Shown: positions 35,376 through 44,348 of the stretch, in pieces
How the letters are laid out: every line of letters begins with the position of its first letter
Numbering within the stretch: the first letter of the stretch is position 1
From: JAUVXJ01 sp034411995
GTDB taxonomy: Bacteria > Chloroflexota > Anaerolineae > UBA7937 > B3-Chlor
Length of the DNA: 64,000 bases
Assembly: GCA_034411995.1 (NCBI GenBank)
Contig: DAOUME010000016.1
Span: forward strand, 1-64,000
Direction of reading: 5' to 3'
The notes under the pieces: model-generated
Seen by the model: only the letters and a program-made list of their open reading frames with translations
Database searches by the model: none
Told to the model about the DNA's origin: nothing
Translations under genes and position numbers: made by a program

Positions 35376-36158
35376 TCACGTGATCCTGTCGAAGAGGCTC
35401 CTGTACGATGGCGGAAAGCGGGGCTCGAACCCCTGGTAGAAGGGGATAGGGTAGGCCATTCCCACTTTGCGGCCTGACTTCTGCAGACCCTCGAGAAGAC
35501 GATCCAGCAGGCCCATCGGTGCAGCGAAGCAGAGTTCGTCGTCGGCGGTCATGGCGAAGATGCGATCTCCTCCGCCGGGGAGCACGAGTTGACATTCCCC
35601 GGTCTGGATGGCGCGAATGATCCCCTCCGCACAGGAGGCGGCGCGGTCTCCGAAGCTGCAACGGAGCGGGCGGCCTTCGTGGTAGGTGGCGGCGTGCACC
35701 AGGCGCATCGTTTGGGCGGCATTTCCATAGATCACCAGGACGTCGGGTTCCCAGTGTACGAGTTCCAGTGGCGAGAGAACGAGGCCCGCGCACTGCCCCT
35801 TCGGTAACCTGGGGATGGCCTGGATCTGTCGGCGGGCCGCGTCCCTGTTCTCTGCGTATTCGGCCGCCAGCATGAGGTCAGCGAACTCGTCCAGGGTGGG
35901 TTCCTGTTCGACCCAGCCGTAGGCGACCAGTGCGGCAGCGCAGCAGACGTCGTCCCTGAACAGGCCCAGCCTCCAGCCGTATCTCCTGGCCATGCTGAGT
36001 GCCTGGCAGATGGTGACTCTTTGTTTCAGCAGCCTTGTGGGCCGATGCACTCTGTTGGGTAGGGCCTCGTCTGGGCTAAGGAGTCTGACCGCCAGAGGCC
36101 GGGTGTGCGGTCGCAGCAACTCAGTGAGCGTCCGGGCATGGTCGATTCCGTCGTACAT
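35376..36158 (-). CDS. DUF169 family protein
   Basis: 260 residues from the ATG at 36158, preceded by GGGAGGTAG; the longer frame upstream of this ATG is not coding. It has the DUF169 pattern: RPLAVRLLSPDEALPN, CQALSMARRYGWRLGLFRDDVCCAAALVAYGW, an acidic stretch, ADLMLAAEYAENRDAARRQ and CAEGIIRAIQTGECQLVLPGGGDR. Cysteines at conserved places suggest metal or redox-active sites. Function of the family is not established. Convergent with deoB, 18 bases between stops. Confidence 0.85.
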   Translation of the reverse strand: MYDGIDHARTLTELLRPHTRPLAVRLLSPDEALPNRVHRPTRLLKQRVTICQALSMARRYGWRLGLFRDDVCCAAALVAYGWVEQEPTLDEFADLMLAAEYAENRDAARRQIQAIPRLPKGQCAGLVLSPLELVHWEPDVLVIYGNAAQTMRLVHAATYHEGRPLRCSFGDRAASCAEGIIRAIQTGECQLVLPGGGDRIFAMTADDELCFAAPMGLLDRLLEGLQKSGRKVGMAYPIPFYQGFEPRFPPSYRSLFDRIT

Positions 36159-36485
36159 CGCACTACCTCCCAGGGGGTACAGGGTGACTTGCCCGCCGCG
36201 ACCGTTATAGAGGTGGCGGCCGCGAGCGTCAAGCCAATCTGTAGAGCTGGTTGACCCACCAGGCGCGGACCGTGCCAGGGAGGCCTCGTTGACTGGCAGC
36301 GTGACTTCGACGTCGGAAGCTGGATGTGATATGCTGGACGGGTGGTTCGGCCCAAGGACGATTGGATCGGAACCTGGATAAGGCCCTGAGTCGCGCAGGA
36401 GCGACGCTTCTGTTGGTTTCAGCACCTGGAGTGTACCTGCGCCAGGATCTGGAGCCAGAGGCGCATCAGGAGGGAGGGTCCGACC
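36159..36485. other. Intergenic region, no gene recognised
   Basis: 327 bases between divergent genes. A GATATG box near 36330 could be a -10 element for the plus-strand gene but has no convincing -35 partner. Confidence 0.35.
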
Positions 36486-37124
36486 GTGGCTATGGTCAGA
36501 AGCGCGTGGCAGGTAGTCCGTGATCATCGTCTCGCCTACCTGACGCTGAACGTGATGTACTATGGCCTGGTGGGATTGGCCATGGTATATGTGGCCCTGT
36601 TCAATCCTTCTTTGCAGGGGCAACTGTTGGGAGATGTGGAGCAGGCCTTGACCCAGGGGCCTCTGGCTACGGTGGGGGGCGCCTACCTCAGCGGGAACGT
36701 CGTCATGGCGGCCATACTGACCTTCCTGGTCAACCTGGTCGCGGGGAGCGTGCTCTACGTCACCCTACCGTCGCTGATTGTGCCCTTCGCGGGCATCCCG
36801 CTGGGGGTGTACAGGGCCGTTCTGTGGGGCCTGGTCCTGGCCCCGACGACCAGGGAGCTGGCGTTGGTGATGATCCCACACTCAGTGACGCTGCTGCTTG
36901 AGGGCCAGGCCTACGTCCTGGCCATCTTCGCTGCCTACGTGCACGGTCTGGCCTTCCTTCTACCAGGGACGGTGGGCCTCTCGAGCCACCGAGAAGGGTA
37001 CGCTGCTGGTCTAAAGACGGTAGCGCGGGTGTACCTGCTGGTCGTCTTGGTCCTGGCAGCGGCTGCCTTATACGAGGCGATCGAGGTAGTGGCGATGGTG
37101 CGTCTGGGCGGATCTGTGGGCTAG
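36486..37124 (+). CDS. SpoIIM-like (stage II sporulation M) membrane protein
   Basis: 212 residues from a GTG at 36486 with GGAGGGAGGG upstream. Five to six hydrophobic segments, with LTFLVNLVAGSVLYVTLPSL and MIPHSVTLLLEGQAYVLAIFAAYVHG resembling the conserved blocks of the SpoIIM/DUF95 family, where an IPHG-like motif is typical. Such proteins are also found in non-sporulating bacteria, often with MoxR ATPases; none is seen here. Assignment is by pattern only. Confidence 0.55.
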   Translation: MAMVRSAWQVVRDHRLAYLTLNVMYYGLVGLAMVYVALFNPSLQGQLLGDVEQALTQGPLATVGGAYLSGNVVMAAILTFLVNLVAGSVLYVTLPSLIVPFAGIPLGVYRAVLWGLVLAPTTRELALVMIPHSVTLLLEGQAYVLAIFAAYVHGLAFLLPGTVGLSSHREGYAAGLKTVARVYLLVVLVLAAAALYEAIEVVAMVRLGGSVG

Positions 37125-37145
37125 TCGCCCTGCATAGAACTCTTG

Positions 37146-37174
37146 TTGCGTCCGTGGGCAGGTTGTGGTACACT
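37146..37174 (+). promoter_or_regulatory. Promoter of ssb
   Basis: TTGCGT (37146-37151), 17 bases, TACACT (37169-37174), 58 bases upstream of the ATG. Confidence 0.55.
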
Positions 37175-37232
37175 GGTGGCCAGTCGCGGCGCGCAAACCT
37201 TGTGGCCTGATAGAAAGAATGGGGAGGAAAGG

Positions 37233-37652
37233 ATGTATCAGAAGGTTACCATCGTGGGGAATCTCGGTAATGATCCCGAAATGCGCTACACGCCCAGTGG
37301 AGTGCCTGTGACCAGGTTCAGCGTGGCCACCAACCGGCGCTGGACCAACGCCGATGGCAGCCCTGGCGAGGAAACAGCGTGGTTCCGCGTATCGGCCTGG
37401 AGGAACCTGGCGGAGACGTGCAATCAGTACCTGAGCAAAGGTCGGCAGGTGCTGGTGGAGGGCAGGCTGGTGCCGGACCGGGAAACGGGCGGGCCGAGGG
37501 TGTGGACGGGCAACGACGGAGTCGCTCGCTCTTCATACGAACTGAGTGCTCTGGACGTCAGGTTCCTCGGCGGCAGGGGTGAGAGGGAAGAGCCTTTGCC
37601 TCCTGAGATACCCGCGGAGATGGGAGAGGGCGAGGACGAGATCCCGTTCTAG
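37233..37652 (+). CDS. ssb: Single-stranded DNA-binding protein
   Basis: 139 residues from the ATG at 37233 (GGGGAGGAAAGG upstream). An OB-fold with MYQKVTIVGNLGNDPEMRYTPSG and the conserved FRVSAWRNLAETCNQYLSKG block around residues 50-70. It ends with GEDEIPF, the acidic tip that recruits replication and repair proteins. The disordered linker is very short (about 20 residues). Acts as a tetramer on exposed single strands. Confidence 0.95.
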   Translation: MYQKVTIVGNLGNDPEMRYTPSGVPVTRFSVATNRRWTNADGSPGEETAWFRVSAWRNLAETCNQYLSKGRQVLVEGRLVPDRETGGPRVWTGNDGVARSSYELSALDVRFLGGRGEREEPLPPEIPAEMGEGEDEIPF

Positions 37653-37712
37653 CCGCCCTGCGTTGCGCATGAGTCGAGAGTCTCGACCGTGCAGGCTCGG
37701 CCTCCGCGGCCG

Positions 37713-38972
37713 TTAGAAGAGGTCGAGCGGACACACCTCCTCAGGTGTGAAGGTCGGGTTGCCATATCCGTAGTCGGCGAGTACTTCGGCGGTCTCCGGA
37801 TGTGAGGCGGCAAAAGCGCCCACCTCATCGCATGCTGCCCTGAGGTCCGTCGTTCTCTGGAAGGCGTCCCAGAGTACGCCTGCGACCTGTGTGTACAGGT
37901 TGTCAGGTTGCTCAAGCAGGAGCTCATCCAGTGGCTCCTGGGCCAAATCGACTTTACCGAGTATGAGATACGTGAGCGAGAGCCTGTAGCGGGAGAAAGC
38001 CACGAGCCCCTCTCGTTCGCTCTCGTCCATCCAGACATCCAGGTCGGGGTCGTCAATGGCTTCCCGGTAGAGCATGGCAGCCTGCTCGTAATCCCTGCCC
38101 AGCAAGGCCTGGTTGGCGTCCAGGACCCTGAAGTATAGATAGTTGGAGTAATCGTAGACCCTCTCGGACAAGGAGTAGGCCGCCCCATCCCACTTGTAGA
38201 CCTCGAATCTTTCCCTCTGGGGGCCAGCGCCCACCGCGCCTATCGTGCCGCCGTGCATGATGAGCTCCTGCAGCCCATCGCCGTCCCAGTCGCTGAAGTA
38301 CGGGACAACGTACGACATCTCGATGCCATCGCCGGTGAGATCCTGATACTTCCCCGCGCCTGAGGTAACAACGTGCACTGTGGTGAAACAGGTGTGAGCG
38401 CCGCACTCGGTGAAGGAGAACGCCACCTCGGTCAGCCCGTCGCCATTGAGGTCATCCACCTCGAGCAGGGCGGGATCCAGCAAGATGGATTCGCCAGCAG
38501 CGCTGAAGGCGAGATCAAACCCCCGACCCTTTCTGTCCAGGATGAGCAGATCGCCGCGCTGGTTGATGTCGTATTCGGGTGAGGGCTCGACCAGCACCAT
38601 CAGCAGCTCCCCAGCGCCGTCGTCGTCCACGTCCACCCTGAGTAGATCGGTCACGTGGCGCAGCGCGCCCCAGCCAGTGAGCATAGCCCGCAGGCCGTCC
38701 TCATCTCCCTGGCTGTTCTTCAGATACCGCAGGATGGTATCTGCGTACTGGCCGAAATCTGGCGGCCGCGTCGGTATGGGAACAGGGGTTAGTCTCTCGA
38801 CGGGCGTCGGTGAGGGTTGAGGAGGGCAGGTGGGACCTGCGGACAGTTCAAGCGTGGCCCCTGCTGTCGGCGCAGGCGCTTCCGTGGGCTCCATCTCCAC
38901 GGTGCATCCCGCCAGGGAGCCAGCCACCAGCAGGATGATCACCACGAGCTCGAGGGTCATTCGTGTGTTCAT
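37713..38972 (-). CDS. Lipoprotein with FG-GAP/VCBS-like repeats
   Basis: 419 residues from the ATG at 38972 (AAGGGGAC upstream). A lipoprotein signal with lipobox SLAGC (Cys23) is followed by a Pro/Thr-rich linker with PTP repeats (about 30-75). The middle has calcium-binding-type repeats: VDVDDDGAGELLMV, VDDLNGDGLTEVAFSF and SDWDGDGLQELIMHG, spaced as in FG-GAP/VCBS propeller proteins. The C-terminal 120 residues resemble a tetratricopeptide helical region (YEQAAMLYREAIDDPDLDVW). It is probably anchored to the outer face of the membrane. The substrate is unknown. Confidence 0.75.
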   Translation of the reverse strand: MNTRMTLELVVIILLVAGSLAGCTVEMEPTEAPAPTAGATLELSAGPTCPPQPSPTPVERLTPVPIPTRPPDFGQYADTILRYLKNSQGDEDGLRAMLTGWGALRHVTDLLRVDVDDDGAGELLMVLVEPSPEYDINQRGDLLILDRKGRGFDLAFSAAGESILLDPALLEVDDLNGDGLTEVAFSFTECGAHTCFTTVHVVTSGAGKYQDLTGDGIEMSYVVPYFSDWDGDGLQELIMHGGTIGAVGAGPQRERFEVYKWDGAAYSLSERVYDYSNYLYFRVLDANQALLGRDYEQAAMLYREAIDDPDLDVWMDESEREGLVAFSRYRLSLTYLILGKVDLAQEPLDELLLEQPDNLYTQVAGVLWDAFQRTTDLRAACDEVGAFAASHPETAEVLADYGYGNPTFTPEEVCPLDLF

Positions 38973-38993
38973 GTGTCCCCTTGAGGCCATGGT

Positions 38994-40337
38994 TCAGAGC
39001 AGGGTAAGGTACTGATCTATCTCCCATTGAGTAACCTGGGTGCGGTACTGGTCCCACTCCGTCATCTTGGCCCTGACGAAGGCATCGTACATCTGGTCTC
39101 CCAGGGTCCCACGCAAGACCTCGTCCTTCTCCAGCTCTCCGAGGGCCTCGATCAGACTGCCGGGTAGTGACTCGATGGACATCTCTCTCAGCTTCTCGTC
39201 GCTGAAATCGTAGACGTTCTCCTCGACGGGAGGGGGTGGGACAAGCTTCTGGCGGATGCCCTCCAGGCCGGTGGTGAGCATCGCCGCGTAGGCCAGGTAG
39301 GGGTTGCAGCTCGGATCGGGGCAGCGCAGCTCCATGCGCGTCCTTTCGTCGTGGCCATTGGAGTACCTAGGGATACGGATCAGCGCCGACCGATTCACCT
39401 GTCCCCAACAGATGTAGACGGGGGCCTCGTATCCAGGAACCAGACGCTTGTAGGAGTTGACCGTGGGAGCGACGATGGCGGCCAGGCCCCGGGCGTGCTT
39501 CATTTGGCCGGCCATGAAGCTATAGGCGAGGGGAGATAGGAGGTACCGGTCTTTGGCATCGAAGAAGGCGTTTCTTCCCTGGGAGTCGAAGAGGCTCTGG
39601 TGGGTGTGCATGCCGGAGCCGTTGATGCCGTGGATCGGCTTGGGCATGAAGGTGGCGTGGAGACCATGCTCCTGGGCGACCGCCTTGACCACGTACTTGA
39701 AAGTCATACAGTTGTCAGCGCTGGTCAGGGCGTCGGCGTAGCGGAAGTTGACCTCGTGCTGCCCCGAGGCCACCTCGTGATGGGCCCGCTCCACCTTGAT
39801 GCCCATCGCCTCCAGGGTCAGGATGATGTCTTGACGTACTTCGGAGGCCAGATCCCGGGGGGAGAAGTCGAAGTAGCTGGCCACATCGTGGGGGACGGGC
39901 CTCCGACTGGGCCTGTCTTCCCGCATGGTGAAGAGGAAGAACTCGATCTCCGAGCTGACGTGGTAGGTGTATCCCATGTCCTGGCATACGGCCAGGGCCG
40001 CTTTGAGCACAGAGCGGGGATCCGCAGCGAACGGCTGGCCTCCGGGCTGTAGTACGTCGCAGATCAGCCGGGCGGTGCGTTGTTGCGCAGGGGACCAGGG
40101 CATGATCTGATACGTATTGGCGTCGGGCATGAGGTACATGTCGCTTTCGCAGATGCGAGTGAAGCCCTCGACGGACGAGCCATCGAACCAGATCCCGTTC
40201 TCCAGCGCTTCGGCGAGCTCGGAGGAGGGGATGGTCACGTTCTTGATGGTGCCCATCACGTCGGTGAACTGCAGGCTGACGAACTTGACCAGGTCCTGCT
40301 CAGCGCGCCTGATCGTATCTTCAGGGTTCCTTTGCAT
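38994..40337 (-). CDS. glnA: Glutamine synthetase type I
   Basis: 447 residues, preceded by AAAGGAGGCC. Makes glutamine from glutamate, ammonia and ATP. Visible signatures: FTDVMGTIKNVTIP and WFDGSSVEGFTRI at the N-terminus, SSEIEFFLF with metal-binding Glu, FMPKPIHGINGSGMHTHQSL near residue 235, and RMELRCPDPSCNPYLAYAAML near 330. The length and the lack of the extra residues of the beta type suit the shorter alpha-type GSI. Its own extended -10 promoter lies just upstream; convergent genes end at 37652 and 38972. Confidence 0.95.
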   Translation of the reverse strand: MQRNPEDTIRRAEQDLVKFVSLQFTDVMGTIKNVTIPSSELAEALENGIWFDGSSVEGFTRICESDMYLMPDANTYQIMPWSPAQQRTARLICDVLQPGGQPFAADPRSVLKAALAVCQDMGYTYHVSSEIEFFLFTMREDRPSRRPVPHDVASYFDFSPRDLASEVRQDIILTLEAMGIKVERAHHEVASGQHEVNFRYADALTSADNCMTFKYVVKAVAQEHGLHATFMPKPIHGINGSGMHTHQSLFDSQGRNAFFDAKDRYLLSPLAYSFMAGQMKHARGLAAIVAPTVNSYKRLVPGYEAPVYICWGQVNRSALIRIPRYSNGHDERTRMELRCPDPSCNPYLAYAAMLTTGLEGIRQKLVPPPPVEENVYDFSDEKLREMSIESLPGSLIEALGELEKDEVLRGTLGDQMYDAFVRAKMTEWDQYRTQVTQWEIDQYLTLL

Positions 40338-40367
40338 CGCTGCGGCCTCCTTTGGGCAATTGCGCGG

Positions 40368-40396
40368 ATTCTAGCACACGTCTTCCAAGTAGGCAA
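40368..40396 (-). promoter_or_regulatory. Promoter of glnA (minus strand)
   Basis: Minus-strand TTGCCT (40391-40396), 17 bases, TAGAAT (40368-40373), with TGTGC directly before the -10 box, the same extended -10 seen for the PEP-CTERM genes. Confidence 0.6.
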
Positions 40397-40669
40397 TTTG
40401 TGGCCTAGGGGTGCCCAACTCCGGCCTCCCGACGGCTGGACTGGTGACAGCTTCCCTTCGCCTTCGCCGCTTCACTCGGGCGTATCCCTTCCACTCCGCC
40501 GCGCCTGTCGGCCTCCCGACGCAAGACGACTGCAAATTGGCAAGGCGCCAGTCGCGGGCGTGGAGTGTGCGTGAAGGATGCCACCCGCCGGCACCGGGGA
40601 TCGATTTGCTGGACGCTCTTTCTGAAGACTATAATACGCCACGAGAGAAATAGATACGGGTGAACCGTC
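40397..40669. other. Intergenic region between divergent genes
   Basis: No gene was recognised. It contains a short direct repeat of GGCCTCCCGACG. Confidence 0.4.
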
Positions 40670-42139
40670 TTGTCCAGGGTTATCCACGGGCCGAAGGGTA
40701 CCGTTTGGGCCAGGGTCGTGTCGCTGCTGGCGCTCCTGGTCGCTGGTGGTCTGGTGCTGTGTTTCTTGCGACACGCGCTGGGGGTAGCCTCCTTTCCCTA
40801 CGAACTGGCCGCCGGCGAGGAGCTCTTGTTGAGGGATGCCGTGCAGATCGCCAGGGGCCAACCAGTCTACACCGATCCCAATGGGTTTCCCTTGATCATT
40901 TCCAACTATCCGCCTCTCTTCGCCGCCCTGTCCGCGCTGCTGGTCCCCGTGCTGGGCGTGTCGCTCACCGCGACGCGGATGGTGGCCAGCCTCTCCACGC
41001 TGCTCTGCGGTTGGCTGGTCGGGGCCATCACCTATCAAGGCGGCCGGTCGCGAGTCCCCAGTGTCGTCTGTGGCGGGGCGTTTCTCGGTTCTATGTTCGT
41101 CTATCAGTGGGGCGCCTGGGGACGGGTGGATCCCACCGCCATCCTTTTATCGCTGCTGGCGATCCTCGTTCTCCAGCGGTTGGAGGATTGGCGCGGCATC
41201 ACGCTGGCCGCACTTTGTTGCCTTCTGTCCCTCTATACCAAGCAGACGCAATGGGCAGCGCCCCTGGCCATTCTCGGCTGGCTGCTGTGGTGCCGTCGAG
41301 GGAGGCGAGCGTTGGGGTTCGTGTTCGTGTTGGGGGGAGCGGGAGGCCTGGTCTTCCTGGCCCTGAACACCCTCACCTCAGGGGAGTTCTTCCGCCACCT
41401 AGTGGTCTACAACGAACTCCCTTACTCTCCCAGGGCGTTTCTGGGCTACTGGCGGGCTTTCGTCGTAACGCACGGCGCAGTGGTGGCGTTGGGGTTCGTC
41501 TATACTGGCCTGGCCATGGCCAGACGAGGCCTCTCCCTCCCCGTGGTCTACTTCGCCACGTCGGCTTTGCTCACGGTGGCTGTCGGGCGAGCCGGCGCCA
41601 GCAGCAACTACTTCCTGGAGCTGATCGGCGCCGCCCTGATCCTTTGCAGCCTGTGGTGGGGCGAGCTGTCCACGCGAGGAGGATATGCCGCTGTGGTCGT
41701 GCCGGCGCTTCTCCTGGTGCAGATGCTGTGGTTCAGAGCCTTTGCCCTGTCTCCTTTGGTGATCTACTACCATCCTCTGCCCTCTTTTGGCTACACTCCC
41801 CGGTCGACAGGCGTGCAGAGCTGCCAGCACATAGACAGCTACGTGAGGCAGGCCGAAGCAGAGATCCTCACCGAGGGCGGTGGGTTTGCCCTGAGGAACG
41901 GGAAGGAGCTATACAGCAGTCCGTGGATGCTCAGCACGCTGGAGAGTACGGGGATGGTAGACCAGGGTCTCCTCGCGCTGGAGGGTGCGCTGGCGCAGCA
42001 CCGCTTCTCCCTGGTCATCCTCACCTGGCAGTCCTTCCCGCCTCGGATCCTCAATGCCGTGTGGGCCGACTACCAGCGGGTGGACACGGTGGACTGTGTT
42101 TTCAGATACGAGATCTTCGTGCCCCGAGAAGGGGGCTAG
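40670..42139 (+). CDS. Polytopic GT-C-type glycosyltransferase
   Basis: 489 residues from a TTG at 40670; the start is uncertain because no good ribosome-binding site is visible. About ten membrane helices are followed by a soluble C-terminal domain (about residues 375-489). An acidic extracytoplasmic loop GEELLLRDAVQIARGQPVYTDPNG after the first helix and GAWGRVDPT in a later loop are features of the GT-C/PMT superfamily, which transfer sugars from lipid-linked donors. The substrate is unknown. Convergent with the trans-sulfuration gene, sharing the CTAG stop. Confidence 0.7.
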   Translation: MSRVIHGPKGTVWARVVSLLALLVAGGLVLCFLRHALGVASFPYELAAGEELLLRDAVQIARGQPVYTDPNGFPLIISNYPPLFAALSALLVPVLGVSLTATRMVASLSTLLCGWLVGAITYQGGRSRVPSVVCGGAFLGSMFVYQWGAWGRVDPTAILLSLLAILVLQRLEDWRGITLAALCCLLSLYTKQTQWAAPLAILGWLLWCRRGRRALGFVFVLGGAGGLVFLALNTLTSGEFFRHLVVYNELPYSPRAFLGYWRAFVVTHGAVVALGFVYTGLAMARRGLSLPVVYFATSALLTVAVGRAGASSNYFLELIGAALILCSLWWGELSTRGGYAAVVVPALLLVQMLWFRAFALSPLVIYYHPLPSFGYTPRSTGVQSCQHIDSYVRQAEAEILTEGGGFALRNGKELYSSPWMLSTLESTGMVDQGLLALEGALAQHRFSLVILTWQSFPPRILNAVWADYQRVDTVDCVFRYEIFVPREGG

Positions 42140-43371
42140 CCCAGCTTCTGCGCCGTGTAGGACAGGGCTTGTTCCAGATCGGCGATGAGGTCGTCCGTGT
42201 CCTCGATACCCACGGAGTAGCGCACCAGGCTCTCAGGAATCCCCAACGCCTCTCGCTCCTCCGCTGTGCACTCCACGTGGCTGGTAGTGGCGGGGGGACC
42301 CGCGATGGTGTCCACCGCGCCCAGGTTGGCCGCCAGATGGGCGTACCTGAGCCTGGGAAGCATGATCTTCACGGCCTGGAAGCCGCCCCGGAGCTGAAAA
42401 CTGAGCACACCTCCGAAGCCCCGCATCTGCCTGCTGGCCACCTCGTGGTGCTCGTGGGAGGCCAGGCCCGGGTAGAAGACGCCCTCCACGAGAGGATGGC
42501 CTTCCAGGTACCGGGCGATCTTGAGGGCGCTTTCGTTCTGCTGGCTGATGCGCAGGTGGAGCGTCTTCATCCCTCTGAGGAGCAGATAGGCGGCCATGGG
42601 GTCCAACGCTGCCCCGTTGATCTCCCGGAAGTGGTAGATGCGCTTCACCAGTTCCCCGGGGCCACACACAACGCCCCCCAGCGCGTCGGCGTGACCGCCC
42701 AGGAACTTGGTCGCGCTGTGCACGACCAGGTGGGCGCCCAAGTCCAGCGGGTTCTGGTTGATAGGGGTGGCGAAGGTGTTGTCCACCACCACGATGGCTC
42801 CCGCCTTACGACCTGCCCGGGCCAGGCGGGCCAGATCCACGACCTTGAGCGTGGGGTTGGTGGGGCTTTCCAGGTACAGGACCTGGCAGCCCTCTTTCAC
42901 GGCGGCCTCCAGGGCCTCATGGTCAGTGGTCTCGCACAGCGTCACCTCCACGCCAAAACGGGGCAGAAACTCCAGGAAGATCTTGCTGGTCCCGCCGTAG
43001 GTGTCCTTGATGGAAACTACGCGGTCCCCCGGTGAGAGCAGCGCGAAGAGGGTGTTGCTGATGGCGGCCATGCCCGTGGAGAAGCTGGTGGCCGCCTCTG
43101 CGCCCTCCAGCAGGCGTATCTTCTCCTCGAAGGCCGAGACGGTGGGGTTGGTGTTGCGGCTGTAGATGTAGCCCTCAGCCCTTTCCAGGGCCACGTCCAG
43201 CCACTGGTCTACGTCCTCGTAGTCGAAGGACACGCTGTGCACCACGGGCACCGCCGAGGGGTTGCGTGGGGCTTCATGCTCCTCGCCGGCCCATACCGAA
43301 AGGGTTCCCGGACCTGGTTTGCCGCTTCGTGCCATCTTCTGACCTGACACTCCTTTCTGCATCGACATCAT
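42136..43371 (-). CDS. Cys/Met metabolism PLP enzyme (cystathionine gamma-synthase or methionine gamma-lyase type)
   Basis: 411 residues; an in-frame ATG at 43335 (residue 13) is also possible, since the first 12 residues are atypical. A fold-type I PLP enzyme: YSRNTNPTVSAFEEKIRLLEG, FSTGMAAISNTLFALL, VVVDNTFATP and VVHSATKFLGGHADALGG, where the Lys binds PLP. Substrate-binding region near the C-terminus: VECTAEEREALGIPESLVRYSVGIED. The family includes cystathionine gamma-synthase and -lyase and methionine gamma-lyase; which is meant here cannot be told from sequence alone. Confidence 0.9.
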   Translation of the reverse strand: MMSMQKGVSGQKMARSGKPGPGTLSVWAGEEHEAPRNPSAVPVVHSVSFDYEDVDQWLDVALERAEGYIYSRNTNPTVSAFEEKIRLLEGAEAATSFSTGMAAISNTLFALLSPGDRVVSIKDTYGGTSKIFLEFLPRFGVEVTLCETTDHEALEAAVKEGCQVLYLESPTNPTLKVVDLARLARAGRKAGAIVVVDNTFATPINQNPLDLGAHLVVHSATKFLGGHADALGGVVCGPGELVKRIYHFREINGAALDPMAAYLLLRGMKTLHLRISQQNESALKIARYLEGHPLVEGVFYPGLASHEHHEVASRQMRGFGGVLSFQLRGGFQAVKIMLPRLRYAHLAANLGAVDTIAGPPATTSHVECTAEEREALGIPESLVRYSVGIEDTDDLIADLEQALSYTAQKLG

Positions 43372-43760
43372 CCTGGCCGCCCAAGGCCAGGACCAAGACC
43401 TTGAGAGCGACGGTTCGCGTCATCGCTCCCTGGATGGTAACAGGAGACGGACAAAACCGCCAGCCTTGAGGGATAACAAAGGTGGCGCAAGTCGTGGCCG
43501 CCCCGGTGCTCCTTCGATCTGCGGCCTACTCGGGGTGCTCCCGTGGGCGTGGTTGGGGAGGCGTAGGGACGAAACGAGCCTCTGAGGAGGCTCTACGAGT
43601 CGTGTCTGCCCCGGGCTGGCCACCTAGGACGCAGAAGATGGGTCACGTGGCCGATGGCAGAATGGGCCACCTGGCTGATACGCCATTGCGCGTGGTCTGG
43701 TATACTGAGGGTGTGGTGTGGAGAAGCGGTTGATATGACGTCATCAGGTGGAGGACGCCA
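43372..43760. other. Intergenic region with a -10 box and inverted repeat
   Basis: A GTGGCC...GGCCAC stem (43647-43670) lies upstream of TATACT (43701-43706). The latter could be the -10 of the gene at 43761, but its -35 is weak. The inverted repeat could be an operator. No gene was recognised. Confidence 0.4.
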
Positions 43761-44168
43761 GTGAAAGCAGGGCGTGGGAACGTGCGCAAGAGGGCAGTGG
43801 TGGTCTGTCTGGTTGTTCCCGTTGCACTGCTCCACTTCTTCACCGGTAGCGCCTACCGGGGGCCATGGCCGGAGCTGGTCAACGGCTATCTGATGGATAT
43901 CCTGGTTCCCTTGGCCTTCTACTTTCTGCTGACCCTCCCGGAAACCCCGTGGCTCAAGCGCTGGCCGGTGAGGGCCTTGCTGGTGTTCGCAGCGGCGGTC
44001 TGCGTGGAGATCGCGCAGTATGCAGGAGTGCCCATCTTCGGCCAGACCTTCGATCCCCTCGACTTCGCCATGTACGGCCTGGGCGTTGCCCTGGCGGTTC
44101 TTCTGGATACGGTGCTGCTTCCGCTTGCCCTCCCCTTTTGGGCACCGCGCGCAGACCCAGGCGGCTAG
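43761..44168 (+). CDS. Small integral membrane protein (VanZ/DUF2809-like)
   Basis: 135 residues from a GTG at 43761 (GGTGGAGG upstream). Four hydrophobic segments. The block VEIAQYAGVPIFGQTFDPLDFAMYGLGVALAVLLD is typical of the DUF2809/VanZ-like group, with a conserved Glu, a Q and FD.xD in a loop near the last helix. Function is not established in the family. Single gene. Confidence 0.55.
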   Translation: MKAGRGNVRKRAVVVCLVVPVALLHFFTGSAYRGPWPELVNGYLMDILVPLAFYFLLTLPETPWLKRWPVRALLVFAAAVCVEIAQYAGVPIFGQTFDPLDFAMYGLGVALAVLLDTVLLPLALPFWAPRADPGG

Positions 44169-44232
44169 ACAGCCCTCGCCTCTTCTTCTCCTCTCCGCTT
44201 CGCCGTGTGGACCAGATAGCCCGAAGGTGCCA

Positions 44233-44261
44233 TTGACAGCGCGCTTCGCCGTAGGTATACT
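44233..44261 (+). promoter_or_regulatory. Promoter of the SGNH-like secreted protein
   Basis: TTGACA (44233-44238), 17 bases, TATACT (44256-44261). A strong match. Confidence 0.75.
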
Positions 44262-44348
44262 GGATGCGGTACGTGTCAACGGGGGTTGAACTCGGACATG
44301 CCTGCGGCCGAAGGGGTGCGTCTCCCTGGTTGTCCGAGGGAGGTGAAG

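Noticed and set aside
40660..43035. A 791-codon plus-strand frame across the glycosyltransferase and trans-sulfuration genes
   Set aside because: It is out of frame with the membrane protein and antisense to the PLP enzyme; its translation is Arg/Gly/Pro-rich with no domain signal.
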